Assembly (NCBI RefSeq): GCF_004919105.1
Contig: NZ_STGK01000004.1
Span: 186,001 to 250,000 of the forward strand
Source of the DNA: Nocardioides sp. GY 10113
GTDB lineage: Bacteria > Actinomycetota > Actinomycetes > Propionibacteriales > Nocardioidaceae
Direction of reading: 5' to 3'
DNA length: 64,000 nucleotides
This document shows, one piece after another, positions 9,907 to 17,693 of the stretch; within the stretch, counting starts at the first letter, position 1, and each line of letters opens with the position of its first letter. A program made the translations under genes and the position numbers. The notes below the pieces were generated by a model. That model saw only the letters and a program-made list of their open reading frames with translations. It ran no database searches and was not told the DNA's origin.

Positions 9907-10884
9907 TCAGGCAGGGGCGGACGCGGGGGTCGGGAAGCCGCCGGCGCGGCCGAGCATCGCCGGTGCCTGGGGGAGGCCGAGCTCGTCGGCGATCCAGGTG
10001 CCGGTGGCCGCGATCGCGGAGGCGTCCAGTGGTCCGCCCTCGGGGCGGTCGGAGCGCACCGCGACGCCGGAGCGGTCCAGCAGGTAGAGCAGGTCCTCGG
10101 TGGCGATGTTGCCGGTGGCGCCCGGCGCGAACGGGCAGCCGCCGATGCCGCCGGTCGAGGCGTCCAGCGCGCTCACCCCGGCGGCCACCGCGGCGACCGC
10201 ATTGGCGTAGCCGGTGTTGCGGGTGTTGTGGAAGTGCGCGCGGAGCGGCACGGTGGCGTCGAGCGCGCGCAGGCCGGCCACGATCTCGGTGACCTGGGCC
10301 GGTACGCCGACGCCGATCGTGTCGGCGATCGCCAGCTCGGCCGGGCCGCCGGCCAGGCAGCCCCGCGCGACCTCGAGCACCCGCGCGGCGGGCACCTCGC
10401 CGTCGAACGGGCAGCCGAAGGCGGCCGCGATCATCACCGTGGCGGGGATCCCGGCCTCGCGGGCTGCGGCGGCGATCTCGGTCCAGGCGGCGACCTGGGC
10501 GGCGGTGTCGGCCCCCTGGTTGCGCAGCGCCAGGCCGTCGGAGGCGACCACCACGACGGTCACCTCGTCGCAGCCGGCGGCCAGCGCGCGGTCCAGGCCG
10601 CGCCGGTTGAGCACGAGCCCGATCCGGCGCAGGCCCGGCTCGTCGCGCAGCTCGGCGAGCACGTCCTCGGCGTCGGCCATCTGCGGCACCCGGTCGGGGC
10701 GGGCGAACGCGGTCACCTCGACCCGCCGCAGCCCGGCGGCCACGCTCCGTCGTACCAGCTCGACCTTGGTCGCCGTGGGCAGCAGGCGGCGCTCGTTCTG
10801 GAGGCCGTCGCGGGGCGCGACCTCGACGATCTCGATGGCGCTGCCGGCTGCGTCGGGGGACTGGGTGCTCACGGGGCGTTCCAT
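9907..10884 (-). CDS. HMG-CoA lyase family protein
   Basis: DRE-TIM metalloenzyme expected to cleave a 3-hydroxy-3-methylglutaryl-CoA-like thioester into acetyl-CoA (or acyl-CoA) and a keto acid. All catalytic elements are present: APRDGLQN near the N-terminus, the metal HxH in HFHNTRNTG, and the Cys loop CPFAPGATGNIATED. The start is uncertain: ATG 10884 (used), GTG 10869 or GTG 10908. The first gene of a minus-strand pair with the acyl-CoA ligase, diverging from the CoA transferase across operator b. The specific acyl-CoA is unknown. Confidence 0.87.
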   Translation of the reverse strand: MERPVSTQSPDAAGSAIEIVEVAPRDGLQNERRLLPTATKVELVRRSVAAGLRRVEVTAFARPDRVPQMADAEDVLAELRDEPGLRRIGLVLNRRGLDRALAAGCDEVTVVVVASDGLALRNQGADTAAQVAAWTEIAAAAREAGIPATVMIAAAFGCPFDGEVPAARVLEVARGCLAGGPAELAIADTIGVGVPAQVTEIVAGLRALDATVPLRAHFHNTRNTGYANAVAAVAAGVSALDASTGGIGGCPFAPGATGNIATEDLLYLLDRSGVAVRSDRPEGGPLDASAIAATGTWIADELGLPQAPAMLGRAGGFPTPASAPA

Positions 10885-10917
10885 TTCTCCGGGGATCTTC
10901 TCGGACACATCGTATCG

Positions 10918-10930
10918 GATATATGATCAC
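10918..10930. promoter_or_regulatory. Regulon operator b (GATAT-ATG-ATCAC)
   Basis: A copy of the GATAT-N3-ATATC repeat with one strong half, between divergent genes. TATGAT at 10922-10927 is a consensus actinobacterial -10 box for the plus-strand CoA transferase, placed exactly six bases before its ATG, which implies a leaderless mRNA. Confidence 0.7.
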
Positions 10931-10933
10931 AGC

Positions 10934-12145
10934 ATGACTGCGATGCACGAGGGTGGGGCACTGGCGGGTCTGCGTGTGATCGAGGCGGGCCAGTTGCTGG
11001 CCGGTCCGTTCGCCGCGACGCTGATGGGCGACCAGGGAGCGGACGTGATCAAGGTCGAGCCGCCGAAGGTGGGCGACCCGATGCGTCAGTGGGGCCGGGA
11101 GAAGTCCGACGGCTCGTACCTGTGGTGGCCGGTGGTCGGCCGCAACAAGCGCTCGGTGACGCTCAACCTGCGCGAGGTCGAGGGCCAGGAGCTCTTCCTG
11201 GAGCTCGTCCGCGGCGCCGACATCGTGATCGAGAACTTCCGCCCCGGGACCATGGAGAAGTGGAACCTCTCCTACGAGCGGCTGCGTGTGGTCAACCCGC
11301 GGATCATCCTGGTCCGGGTCAGCGGCTACGGGCAGACGGGGCCCTACTCCTCCCGCGCGGGCTACGGCTCGATCGGTGAGGCGATGGGCGGCCTGCGCTA
11401 CATCACCGGCGAGCCGGACCGGCAGCCCTCCCGCACCGGCATCTCGATCGGCGACTCGCTGGCCGCGATGCACGCCTGCATCGGCGCGCTGGCGGCGGTG
11501 CGGCACCGCGACGTGACCGGCGAGGGCCAGGTCGTCGACAGCGCCATCTACGAGGCGGTGCTGGCGATGATGGAGAGCACCGTCACCGAGTGGGACGTGC
11601 AGGGCTACCAGCGCGAGCGCACCGGCGCCGTACTGCCCAACGTGGCGCCCAGCAACGTCTACCCGACCGCCGACGGCCAGCTGATCCTGATCGCGGCCAA
11701 CCAGGACTCCGTCTTCGCCCGGCTCGCCGAGCTGATGGGGGAGCCGGAGCTCGCCGCCGCAGGCTCCCGGTACGCCGGCCACGCCGGCCGCGGCGAGCAC
11801 CAGGCCGAGCTCGACGACTACATCGGCGTGTGGACCGCGAAGTACGACGCCGACGCCCTGCTCGCGCTGCTGCACGAGGGCGGCGTGCCCGCCGGCCGGA
11901 TCTACAAGGCCGCCGACATGCTCACCGACCCGCACTTCGAGGCCCGCGAGGCGATCGTCCGCGTGCCCGACCCGACCTTCGGGTCGCTGGCGATGCAGAA
12001 CGTGGTGCCCAAGATGTCGGGCACGCCCGGTTCGATCCGGTGGACCGGACCCGCCCTGGGTGAGCACAACGACGAGGTTTACGGCGACCTGCTCGGGGTC
12101 GACCCCGAGCGGCGCGCCGACCTGGTCGAGCGCGGCGTCATCTGA
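10934..12145 (+). CDS. Class III CoA transferase (CaiB/BaiF family)
   Basis: Transfers CoA between a donor thioester and an acid. The 403-residue protein begins MTAMHEGGALAGLRVIEAGQLLAGPFAATLMGD, a standard CaiB N-terminus, and has the catalytic Asp in SIGDSLAAM. There is no ribosome site; TATGAT lies six bases before the ATG, so the message is probably leaderless. Diverges from the HMG-CoA-lyase-like gene. Followed after six bases by an amidohydrolase gene, hinting that the acid freed by that hydrolase family is the one activated. Confidence 0.9.
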   Translation: MTAMHEGGALAGLRVIEAGQLLAGPFAATLMGDQGADVIKVEPPKVGDPMRQWGREKSDGSYLWWPVVGRNKRSVTLNLREVEGQELFLELVRGADIVIENFRPGTMEKWNLSYERLRVVNPRIILVRVSGYGQTGPYSSRAGYGSIGEAMGGLRYITGEPDRQPSRTGISIGDSLAAMHACIGALAAVRHRDVTGEGQVVDSAIYEAVLAMMESTVTEWDVQGYQRERTGAVLPNVAPSNVYPTADGQLILIAANQDSVFARLAELMGEPELAAAGSRYAGHAGRGEHQAELDDYIGVWTAKYDADALLALLHEGGVPAGRIYKAADMLTDPHFEAREAIVRVPDPTFGSLAMQNVVPKMSGTPGSIRWTGPALGEHNDEVYGDLLGVDPERRADLVERGVI

Positions 12146-12150
12146 GCCCG

Positions 12151-12813
12151 ATGAGCGACAGCGTGGGTGCGGCGGTCGAGCGGGCCGACGACTACAGCGG
12201 CGCCGGCTTCCTCGGGCGCGTCGGCGGCGGCGCCCACCCGGCCGTGGTGGTGGTGGACGTCTGCGAGGCCTACCTCGGCGACGGCCCCTTCGCCGACGGC
12301 GAGGGCCGGTTCGAGGCGGCCCGGGCCAGCGCCGAGCGGGTCGTCGAGGCCGCCCGCTCCGCCGGGCACCCGGTCGTCTTCACCCAGGTGGTGCTCGCGC
12401 CCGGCGCGGCCGACGCCGGCTGGTTCGCGGTCAAGGTGCCCGGACTGGTCGCGTTCGAGGCGGGCTCGCCGTACGGCGACTTCCCGGCCGCGCCCGCGCC
12501 GCTGCCCGGCGAGCTGGTGGTGACCAAGCAGTACGCCTCGGCGTTCTTCGGCACCTCGCTCGCCTCCTCGCTGCGCGCCCGCGGGGTGGACACCGCGGTG
12601 GTGCTCGGCTTCTCCACCAGCGGCTGCGTGCGCGCCACCGCGCTGGACGCCCTGCAGCACGGCTTCCGGCCGCTGGTGGTCCGCGAGGCCTGCGGCGACC
12701 GCGAGGCCGCCGCCCACGAGCAGAACCTCTTCGACCTCGACGCCAAGTACGCCGACGTGCTGGCCGAGTCCGAGATCCTCACCTACCTCAAGGAGCAGGG
12801 AGCAGCCCGATGA
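12151..12813 (+). CDS. Isochorismatase-family amidohydrolase (N-carbamoylsarcosine/maleamate amidase type)
   Basis: A 220-residue cysteine hydrolase with the Asp-Lys-Cys triad: D36 in VVVVDVCEA, K126 in VTKQYASAF and C159 in STSGCVRAT. The TSGCVRAT loop is that of N-carbamoylsarcosine amidohydrolase and maleamate amidase, so an amide of a small diacid or a carbamoyl compound is the likely substrate. It lies between a CoA transferase and a cupin-like gene in one operon. If the island degrades maleimide-type fragments, this enzyme would hydrolyse the monoamide; that is inference. Confidence 0.85.
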   Translation: MSDSVGAAVERADDYSGAGFLGRVGGGAHPAVVVVDVCEAYLGDGPFADGEGRFEAARASAERVVEAARSAGHPVVFTQVVLAPGAADAGWFAVKVPGLVAFEAGSPYGDFPAAPAPLPGELVVTKQYASAFFGTSLASSLRARGVDTAVVLGFSTSGCVRATALDALQHGFRPLVVREACGDREAAAHEQNLFDLDAKYADVLAESEILTYLKEQGAAR

Positions 12814-13412
12814 CCGAGACCATGAACGACGCCGTGCTCACCGTCGACCTGGACGCCACCGACCTGACCTGGGTCGAGCACCACATCGCCGGCGCCGACG
12901 AGCCGGCCCGGATCGCGCTGCTGCGCGCCGACGCCGATCGTGGCACCCGGACCGTGATGGTCCGCTTCCCCGACGGGTGGACGCGCGCCGCGGTGGGCAA
13001 CCAGCCGGCGGGCGAGGAGATGGTGGTCCTCGAGGGCGAGCTGCGGCTCAGCGGCCTCGTCGGTGACGCGACCCGGATGCTGGTCGTCGAGCCCAAGGCC
13101 ACCCGGTCGGCCACCTCCACCGCCGACGGCACCCGCGCGGTCGTCTGGTTCTCCGGCGCCGGCGGAGGGTGGGAGGACGGCGAGGCCGACGACGCCGGTG
13201 CGATCACCGGCCTGGAGCTCGCCGACGGTGCCACCCGCTCCGCGCGCCCCGGCCTGGTCGGCACCGTCGAGGTGCTCGCGGGGGCCGCCGGCCGCGTGTT
13301 CGAGGTCGACGTCGACGTGCTGTGGCCCGACGCCCGGCAGTGGGCCTTCGTCCCCGCCGGTACCGCGGCTCCCGCCGTCGAGGGTCTCGCGATCATCCAC
13401 ACCTGGGCCTGA
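12810..13412 (+). CDS. Small cupin-like protein of unknown function
   Basis: A 200-residue, beta-rich protein with the ChrR-type cupin pattern (PAGEEMVVLEGELRLSG, residues about 68-84), probably one complete and one degenerate cupin half. The start overlaps the stop of the amidohydrolase by four bases, so translation is coupled. No further family call is possible. It ends just before a long palindrome. Confidence 0.72.
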   Translation: MTETMNDAVLTVDLDATDLTWVEHHIAGADEPARIALLRADADRGTRTVMVRFPDGWTRAAVGNQPAGEEMVVLEGELRLSGLVGDATRMLVVEPKATRSATSTADGTRAVVWFSGAGGGWEDGEADDAGAITGLELADGATRSARPGLVGTVEVLAGAAGRVFEVDVDVLWPDARQWAFVPAGTAAPAVEGLAIIHTWA

Positions 13413-13420
13413 CCCCACGT

Positions 13421-13560
13421 CGCGAGTGGGTGGTTAGCCCCGCCCGAGTGGGTGGAAAGCGCCCCTCGAGTTGGTCGATACGGCCAACTCGAGGGGCGCT
13501 TTCCACCGTCTCGAGGGGTCTTTCCGACCGACTCGGGCGGTGCTTCCCACCCACTCGCGC
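13421..13560. terminator. Complex nested palindrome at a convergent junction
   Basis: Within the gap between convergent genes there is a perfect 24-bp stem (13451-13474 with 13484-13507, 9-base loop). Around it are outer arms that also pair: CGCGAGTGGGTGG near 13421 with its complement near 13547-13559, and CCGCCCGAGT with ACTCGGGCGG. The words CGCGAGTGGGT and CGAGTBGGT recur in the palindromes at 32761 and 58377. Probably a bidirectional terminator and a member of a dispersed palindromic repeat family. Confidence 0.65.
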
Positions 13561-14960
13561 TATCGGGTGGCGGCCAGGTCCGCGTCGTAGGCGGACCGCG
13601 CCCGGGCCAGCACGCCGATCGCCAGGAAGAGCGGCGGCAGCAGGCCGAGCATGGCCAGCGGCAGCGAGTCCAGCAGGTCCGAGAGGAAGCCGATCAGGAA
13701 CGGCCCGAAGGCGCCGCCGAGCGTGGTCAGGAACTGCAGCAGTGCGAAGCCCATGCCGCGGCTGGTCATCGGGACCACGTCGGCGGCCGCGGCGGTGAGG
13801 TTGGGGATCGCGCCGGCGAACCCGGCGCAGGCGATGGCGATCATGCCGACCCGCACCGGTACGCCGGGCAGCAGCACCGCACCGGTCAGGCCGACCGTGC
13901 CCGCGGTCAGGAACACGCCGGCGACGCGGATCCGCCAGCCGCCGACGGTCCGCCGGTCGCCGAGCCGGCTGCCGAGCAGGATGCCGACGACGATGCCGGT
14001 GCCGCCGACGCCGCCCGCGAGGCCGGACGCGGCGTCGTACCCGAGGTTCTCGGTGCGCTCCAGGAACGTGGGCAGCCAGTAGAAGATGCCGGCCACGCCC
14101 AGCGAGAGCAGCGCCTGTGCCGCGATCACCCCGCGCAGGGTCGGGATCCCGAGCAGCCGCCGGGCGTCGGAGATGATCGAGCCGCGCAGGTCGTGGGCGG
14201 GTGCGTGCGACAGGACGGCCTCCGCGTCGGCCGCGCCGCCCGCCGACGCGGCGCCCCGCAGCCGGTCGATCCGGTCGCCGAGCCCGCGTACGGGCTCCTT
14301 GACGGTGGCCATCAGCGCCGCGATCACCAGGCCGGGGGCCGCGGCGATGAAGAAGACCGCGCGCCAGTCGAGCGCCTCGGCCACCGCGCCGCCGATGATC
14401 ACGCCGGCCGGCAGGCCCATGTAGTAGCCGGCCCGCTCGAACCCGAATGCCTTGCCGCGGGCGCTGCTGGGGTAGTAGTCGGCGATCAGGCTGGAGGCGG
14501 GCGGGTTGTACAGCTGGCCGGCCCCGCCGATCGCGATCCGGACCAGGAAGAACATCACGAAGGTGGTGGCCAGGCCGCTGAGCACCGAGCACAGCGACCA
14601 GATCAGGACCACGACCACCACGGTGGCGACCCGGGGCGCGCGGTCGGCCAGCCGGCCGGCGGGGAGGAGCAGGGCCGCGCCCGCGATGGCGGCGGCGGTC
14701 GGGATCGCGCCCGCGACGGTGTCGCTGAACCCGAAGTGGTCCTGGATGGCCGGTAGCGCGCCGGCGATGAGGTTGATCTCGACCCGGTCGATGAAGGCGA
14801 CGAGGGCGATCGCGATCGCCGGCCACCAGCCGAACGGCGGGTCGCGGTCGAGGTCCACCGGGCGCTCGCCGCCGCGCGCGTGGACCGTCAGCACGGCGGT
14901 GCCCGACGTCGAGGCGACCGCGATGTCGACGGATTCGGGGTCGGGTTGCGTGTCCGTCAC
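13560..14960 (-). CDS. MFS transporter, anion:cation symporter-like
   Basis: Inner-membrane carrier, 466 residues, with about 12 predicted helices in two halves separated by a loop near residues 225-265. The motif GRLADRAPR after helix 2 is the MFS signature, and DRVEINLIAGALP in helix 1 is common in organic-acid symporters. A GTG at 14960 with AGGAG upstream is the start. Diverges from the nitrilase-type gene across operator c, so it likely imports the substrate or exports the product of that enzyme or of the regulon. Confidence 0.85.
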   Translation of the reverse strand: MTDTQPDPESVDIAVASTSGTAVLTVHARGGERPVDLDRDPPFGWWPAIAIALVAFIDRVEINLIAGALPAIQDHFGFSDTVAGAIPTAAAIAGAALLLPAGRLADRAPRVATVVVVVLIWSLCSVLSGLATTFVMFFLVRIAIGGAGQLYNPPASSLIADYYPSSARGKAFGFERAGYYMGLPAGVIIGGAVAEALDWRAVFFIAAAPGLVIAALMATVKEPVRGLGDRIDRLRGAASAGGAADAEAVLSHAPAHDLRGSIISDARRLLGIPTLRGVIAAQALLSLGVAGIFYWLPTFLERTENLGYDAASGLAGGVGGTGIVVGILLGSRLGDRRTVGGWRIRVAGVFLTAGTVGLTGAVLLPGVPVRVGMIAIACAGFAGAIPNLTAAAADVVPMTSRGMGFALLQFLTTLGGAFGPFLIGFLSDLLDSLPLAMLGLLPPLFLAIGVLARARSAYDADLAATR

Positions 14961-15012
14961 GGGAGACTCCTGTGCTGGGGGTCGTCGTCGGGTTAGGCTA
15001 CGGATCGTACAA

Positions 15013-15025
15013 GATATACGAAATT
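15013..15025. promoter_or_regulatory. Regulon operator c (GATAT-ACG-AAATT)
   Basis: A weaker copy of the repeat with one full half-site, between the divergent MFS and nitrilase-type genes. On the minus strand GTATATC provides a -10-like element for the transporter. Confidence 0.6.
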
Positions 15026-15036
15026 GGGAGGTCGCG

Positions 15037-16701
15037 TTGCTCCGGGTCGCAGCAGTGCAGTACGCCGTAGGTGAGGACGTCGCGGAGAATCTCGCGACGG
15101 CGCTGCGGATGGTCGGGCGGGCCGTCGAGGCCGGCGCCGAGGTCGTCGTGCTGCCGGAGTTCGGCAACCACGTCTCGTGGTACGCCGACCGCGAGCACGC
15201 CCGCCGGCACGCGCAGCGACTGGACGGTGAGTTCGTGCGCAGCCTCGCCGCCGCGGCGGCCGAGCACGGCATCTACCTGATGGTGAACTGCACCCTGCTC
15301 CGCGAGGACGGCCGGGTCGGCGGCAGCAACGTGCTGCTCGGCCCCGACGGATCGGTGCTCGCGGTCAGCGACAAGCAGGTGCTGATGGGCTCCGAGCGCG
15401 ACCACATCGACCCCGCCGTGGACCGGATCGCGCCGGTCGACACGCCGGTCGGTCGGCTGGGGCTCTACTCCTGCATGGACGGCGTCATCTACGAGACGCC
15501 GCGGATGCTGGCCGTCGAGGGCGCCCAGGTGCTGCTCAACAGCCTCAACTCCTTCGCCCTGGACGAGGCCTCGCTGCACGTCCCGGTCCGCGCGGTGGAG
15601 AACAAGGTCTGGGTGGTCGCCGCCAACAAGGTGGGGCCGCTGGTGCCCGCGCACAGCATCGAGGCGGTCGCCGAGCGCGTCGGGGTGCCGGTCGATCGGC
15701 TGCACGGCGCGGGGGAGAGCCAGATCGTGGCGCCCGACGGAACGGTGGTCGCGGTCGCTCCGCGCACCGGCGAGGCGGTCGTGGTCGCCGACATCGACGT
15801 CACCCTGGCCGACGACAAGTCACGCCCCGACGGCACCGACGTGATCGCGTCGCGTCGCCCCGACCTCTACGGTCCGATCGCCGAGGCGCCGCGCGGCCGC
15901 ACGGCCCCTGCCGGCGCCGACGAGATCCGCGCCGCGGTGCTCACCCCGAGCGTCGGGTCCGGCGACGCCGAGCTCCCCGCCCTGCTCGCCGAGGCCGTGG
16001 CTGCCGGCGCCGACCTGGTGGTGCTGCCCGAGCGCGCCGGGCTGGGGGCGGTCGACATCGCCCCCCTGCTGACCGGTACGACGACCCGCGTCGTCACCTC
16101 GGTGGTCGACGACGCGGGCGCCCACGTCGGCCTGGTCGTCTCGGCCGACGGCGTCGAGCACGTCCAGCCCCAGCTGCACGGCCGCGGCGCGGCCCAGGCG
16201 GCGTCCGGGGGAGAGGCCGGTGGAGAGGCCGGTGGCGCGGACGGGATCGGCGTGCTGACCACCCCGTGGGGTCGGCTGGCGGTGGTCGTCGGCGACGACG
16301 CGCTCTATCCGGAGACCTTCCGGCTCGTCGCGCTGGCCGACGCCGACGTGGTCGCGGTGCCGTTCTCGGTCGCCGAGCGCCACGATGTCGACCTGATGCT
16401 GCTCGAGCGGGCCGCGGAGAACCGGCTGAACCTGGCCGTGGCCTCCCGGCCGCACCCCGAGCACGGCGCGGGCGCGCTGATCCCGCTCTCGGCGGACTTC
16501 ACGCTGTGGGGCGAGTGGTCGGGCCCGTTCCAGGGCGTGATCAGCCGTCCCGACCCCGTGCCCGCGCGGGTCGGGGTGACCGTCGCGACCCTGCGGCCGG
16601 TGTGCGCGACGAACCGCTTCGTCAGCCGTGGCACCGACGTGGTCGACGGCCGTCCGTGGCACCTGGCCTCGGCGCTGACCGCGGTGCTCGTCCGGGACTG
16701 A
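15037..16701 (+). CDS. Tandem carbon-nitrogen hydrolase, second domain catalytically degenerate
   Basis: Nitrilase/amidase superfamily protein of 554 residues made of two CN-hydrolase domains. The N-terminal domain (1-290) has the triad E41 (VLPEFG), K113 (SDKQVLMG) and C146 (LYSCMDG). The C-terminal domain (about 300-550) keeps VVLPERAG but has Asp where the nucleophile should be (VVVGDDALYPE), so it is probably not catalytic. Start is a TTG at 15037 with GGGAGGT upstream. Likely cleaves a C-N bond in an amide or N-carbamoyl compound made in the island. Single gene under operator c. Confidence 0.85.
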   Translation: MLRVAAVQYAVGEDVAENLATALRMVGRAVEAGAEVVVLPEFGNHVSWYADREHARRHAQRLDGEFVRSLAAAAAEHGIYLMVNCTLLREDGRVGGSNVLLGPDGSVLAVSDKQVLMGSERDHIDPAVDRIAPVDTPVGRLGLYSCMDGVIYETPRMLAVEGAQVLLNSLNSFALDEASLHVPVRAVENKVWVVAANKVGPLVPAHSIEAVAERVGVPVDRLHGAGESQIVAPDGTVVAVAPRTGEAVVVADIDVTLADDKSRPDGTDVIASRRPDLYGPIAEAPRGRTAPAGADEIRAAVLTPSVGSGDAELPALLAEAVAAGADLVVLPERAGLGAVDIAPLLTGTTTRVVTSVVDDAGAHVGLVVSADGVEHVQPQLHGRGAAQAASGGEAGGEAGGADGIGVLTTPWGRLAVVVGDDALYPETFRLVALADADVVAVPFSVAERHDVDLMLLERAAENRLNLAVASRPHPEHGAGALIPLSADFTLWGEWSGPFQGVISRPDPVPARVGVTVATLRPVCATNRFVSRGTDVVDGRPWHLASALTAVLVRD

Positions 16702-16717
16702 GGCCGGCGGAACAGCA

Positions 16718-16751
16718 GCAGGGGCGGCACCCGGTCGGGTGCCGCCCCTGC
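16718..16751. terminator. Bidirectional hairpin between nitrilase-type gene and gntR
   Basis: A perfect 15-bp GC stem (16718-16732 with 16737-16751) with a 4-base loop in the 70-bp gap between convergent genes. Confidence 0.7.
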
Positions 16752-16771
16752 AGCGTGCTCGGTGCCCGTGC

Positions 16772-17485
16772 TCAGCCGGCGGTCGCCGACTCCTCGGCCT
16801 CGTGGGCGGCCAGCGCGGCGACGAGTGCGTTCTCGGTGCTCTCCAGGTGGGCCACCCAGGCGGCGGTGAGCTCCTCGACCTTGTGGTCCCGCGCCAGGTC
16901 GAGCAGGTGGCGGTGCTCGTCGATCCGGCCCTGCTGGGTCTCGGGGGCGTGGTCGAGCTCGCCCATCAGCAGGTGCAGGTAGCGGTCCGAGGCCTTCCAG
17001 AGCACGCGCAGCACGTTGGCGTCGGCCGGCCCGATCTCGTCGAGCAGCATCGCCTCGTGGAACGCGTGGTGCTTCGCGGCCAGGGCGGCCGGCTCGCGCT
17101 CGATGCCGACGTACTCGGCGAGCGCCTCCTCGGCGTCGGCGAGCCGCTCCTCGGTGATGGTCGCGCCGGCGCGGCGGCAGAGGTCGGACTCGATCAGCTT
17201 GCGCAGGTGGTAGATGTTGCGCAGCTCCTCGGTGGTCACCGTGGCGACCAGCGCCGAGCGCCCGGGCCGGAGCTCGATGACGCCTTCGCTCTCGAGGCGG
17301 CGCAGCGCCTCGCGGACGGGGATGTGGCTGATGTCGAATCGCTCGCACAGATCGACGATGGAGACGGTCGAGCCCGGTGCGAGGTCGCCGTTGAGGATCG
17401 CCCGGTGCAGCTCGTCGGTGACCCGGTCGACCAGCGAGTGGTGAGCGATGGGTCGTACGCCGGCGGTGGCGCTTCGTGGGCTCAT
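16772..17485 (-). CDS. GntR-family regulator, FadR subfamily
   Basis: A 237-residue DNA-binding regulator. Winged helix-turn-helix at residues about 20-75 (FDISHIPVREALRRLESEGVIELRPGR matches the GntR signature), then an FCD ligand-binding domain with the metal-binding histidines in KHHAFHEAML and HRHLLDL. Such proteins sense carboxylic acids or related metabolites. Two copies of the GATAT-N3-ATATC repeat lie in the promoter region shared with the divergent flavin-reductase operon, so it is the best candidate for the regulator of the entire island and of itself. Confidence 0.9.
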   Translation of the reverse strand: MSPRSATAGVRPIAHHSLVDRVTDELHRAILNGDLAPGSTVSIVDLCERFDISHIPVREALRRLESEGVIELRPGRSALVATVTTEELRNIYHLRKLIESDLCRRAGATITEERLADAEEALAEYVGIEREPAALAAKHHAFHEAMLLDEIGPADANVLRVLWKASDRYLHLLMGELDHAPETQQGRIDEHRHLLDLARDHKVEELTAAWVAHLESTENALVAALAAHEAEESATAG

Positions 17486-17592
17486 TCGGATTCCCCTCTG
17501 GTGGCGTTCGGCGGGCTGGCGGCGGTGCCGCCGACCCGTGCATCCGGTCCCGCCGGTGGCGGGAGTCCCAGGCGGATGCTCCGTAGAACACC

Positions 17593-17605
17593 CCGATCAT
17601 ATATT
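17593..17605. promoter_or_regulatory. Regulon operator d (CCGAT-CAT-ATATT)
   Basis: Copy of the repeat on the gntR side of the divergent promoter region. The minus strand reads AATATATGAT, giving a TATGAT -10 box for gntR, about 110 bases before its ATG. Confidence 0.65.
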
Positions 17606-17659
17606 CCCGCCGAGTTTTTTCGGCGACTCGTCCCGCCGAACCCCTCCCCAAGCAGAGTA

Positions 17660-17672
17660 GATATCGTATATT
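17660..17672. promoter_or_regulatory. Regulon operator e (GATAT-CGT-ATATT)
   Basis: Near-perfect copy of the repeat on the flavin-reductase side. TATATT (17667-17672) is a plausible -10 box, followed by AGGAGG and the ATG at 17694. Confidence 0.75.
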
Positions 17673-17693
17673 CTTTGCAACAAGGAGGTGCTG

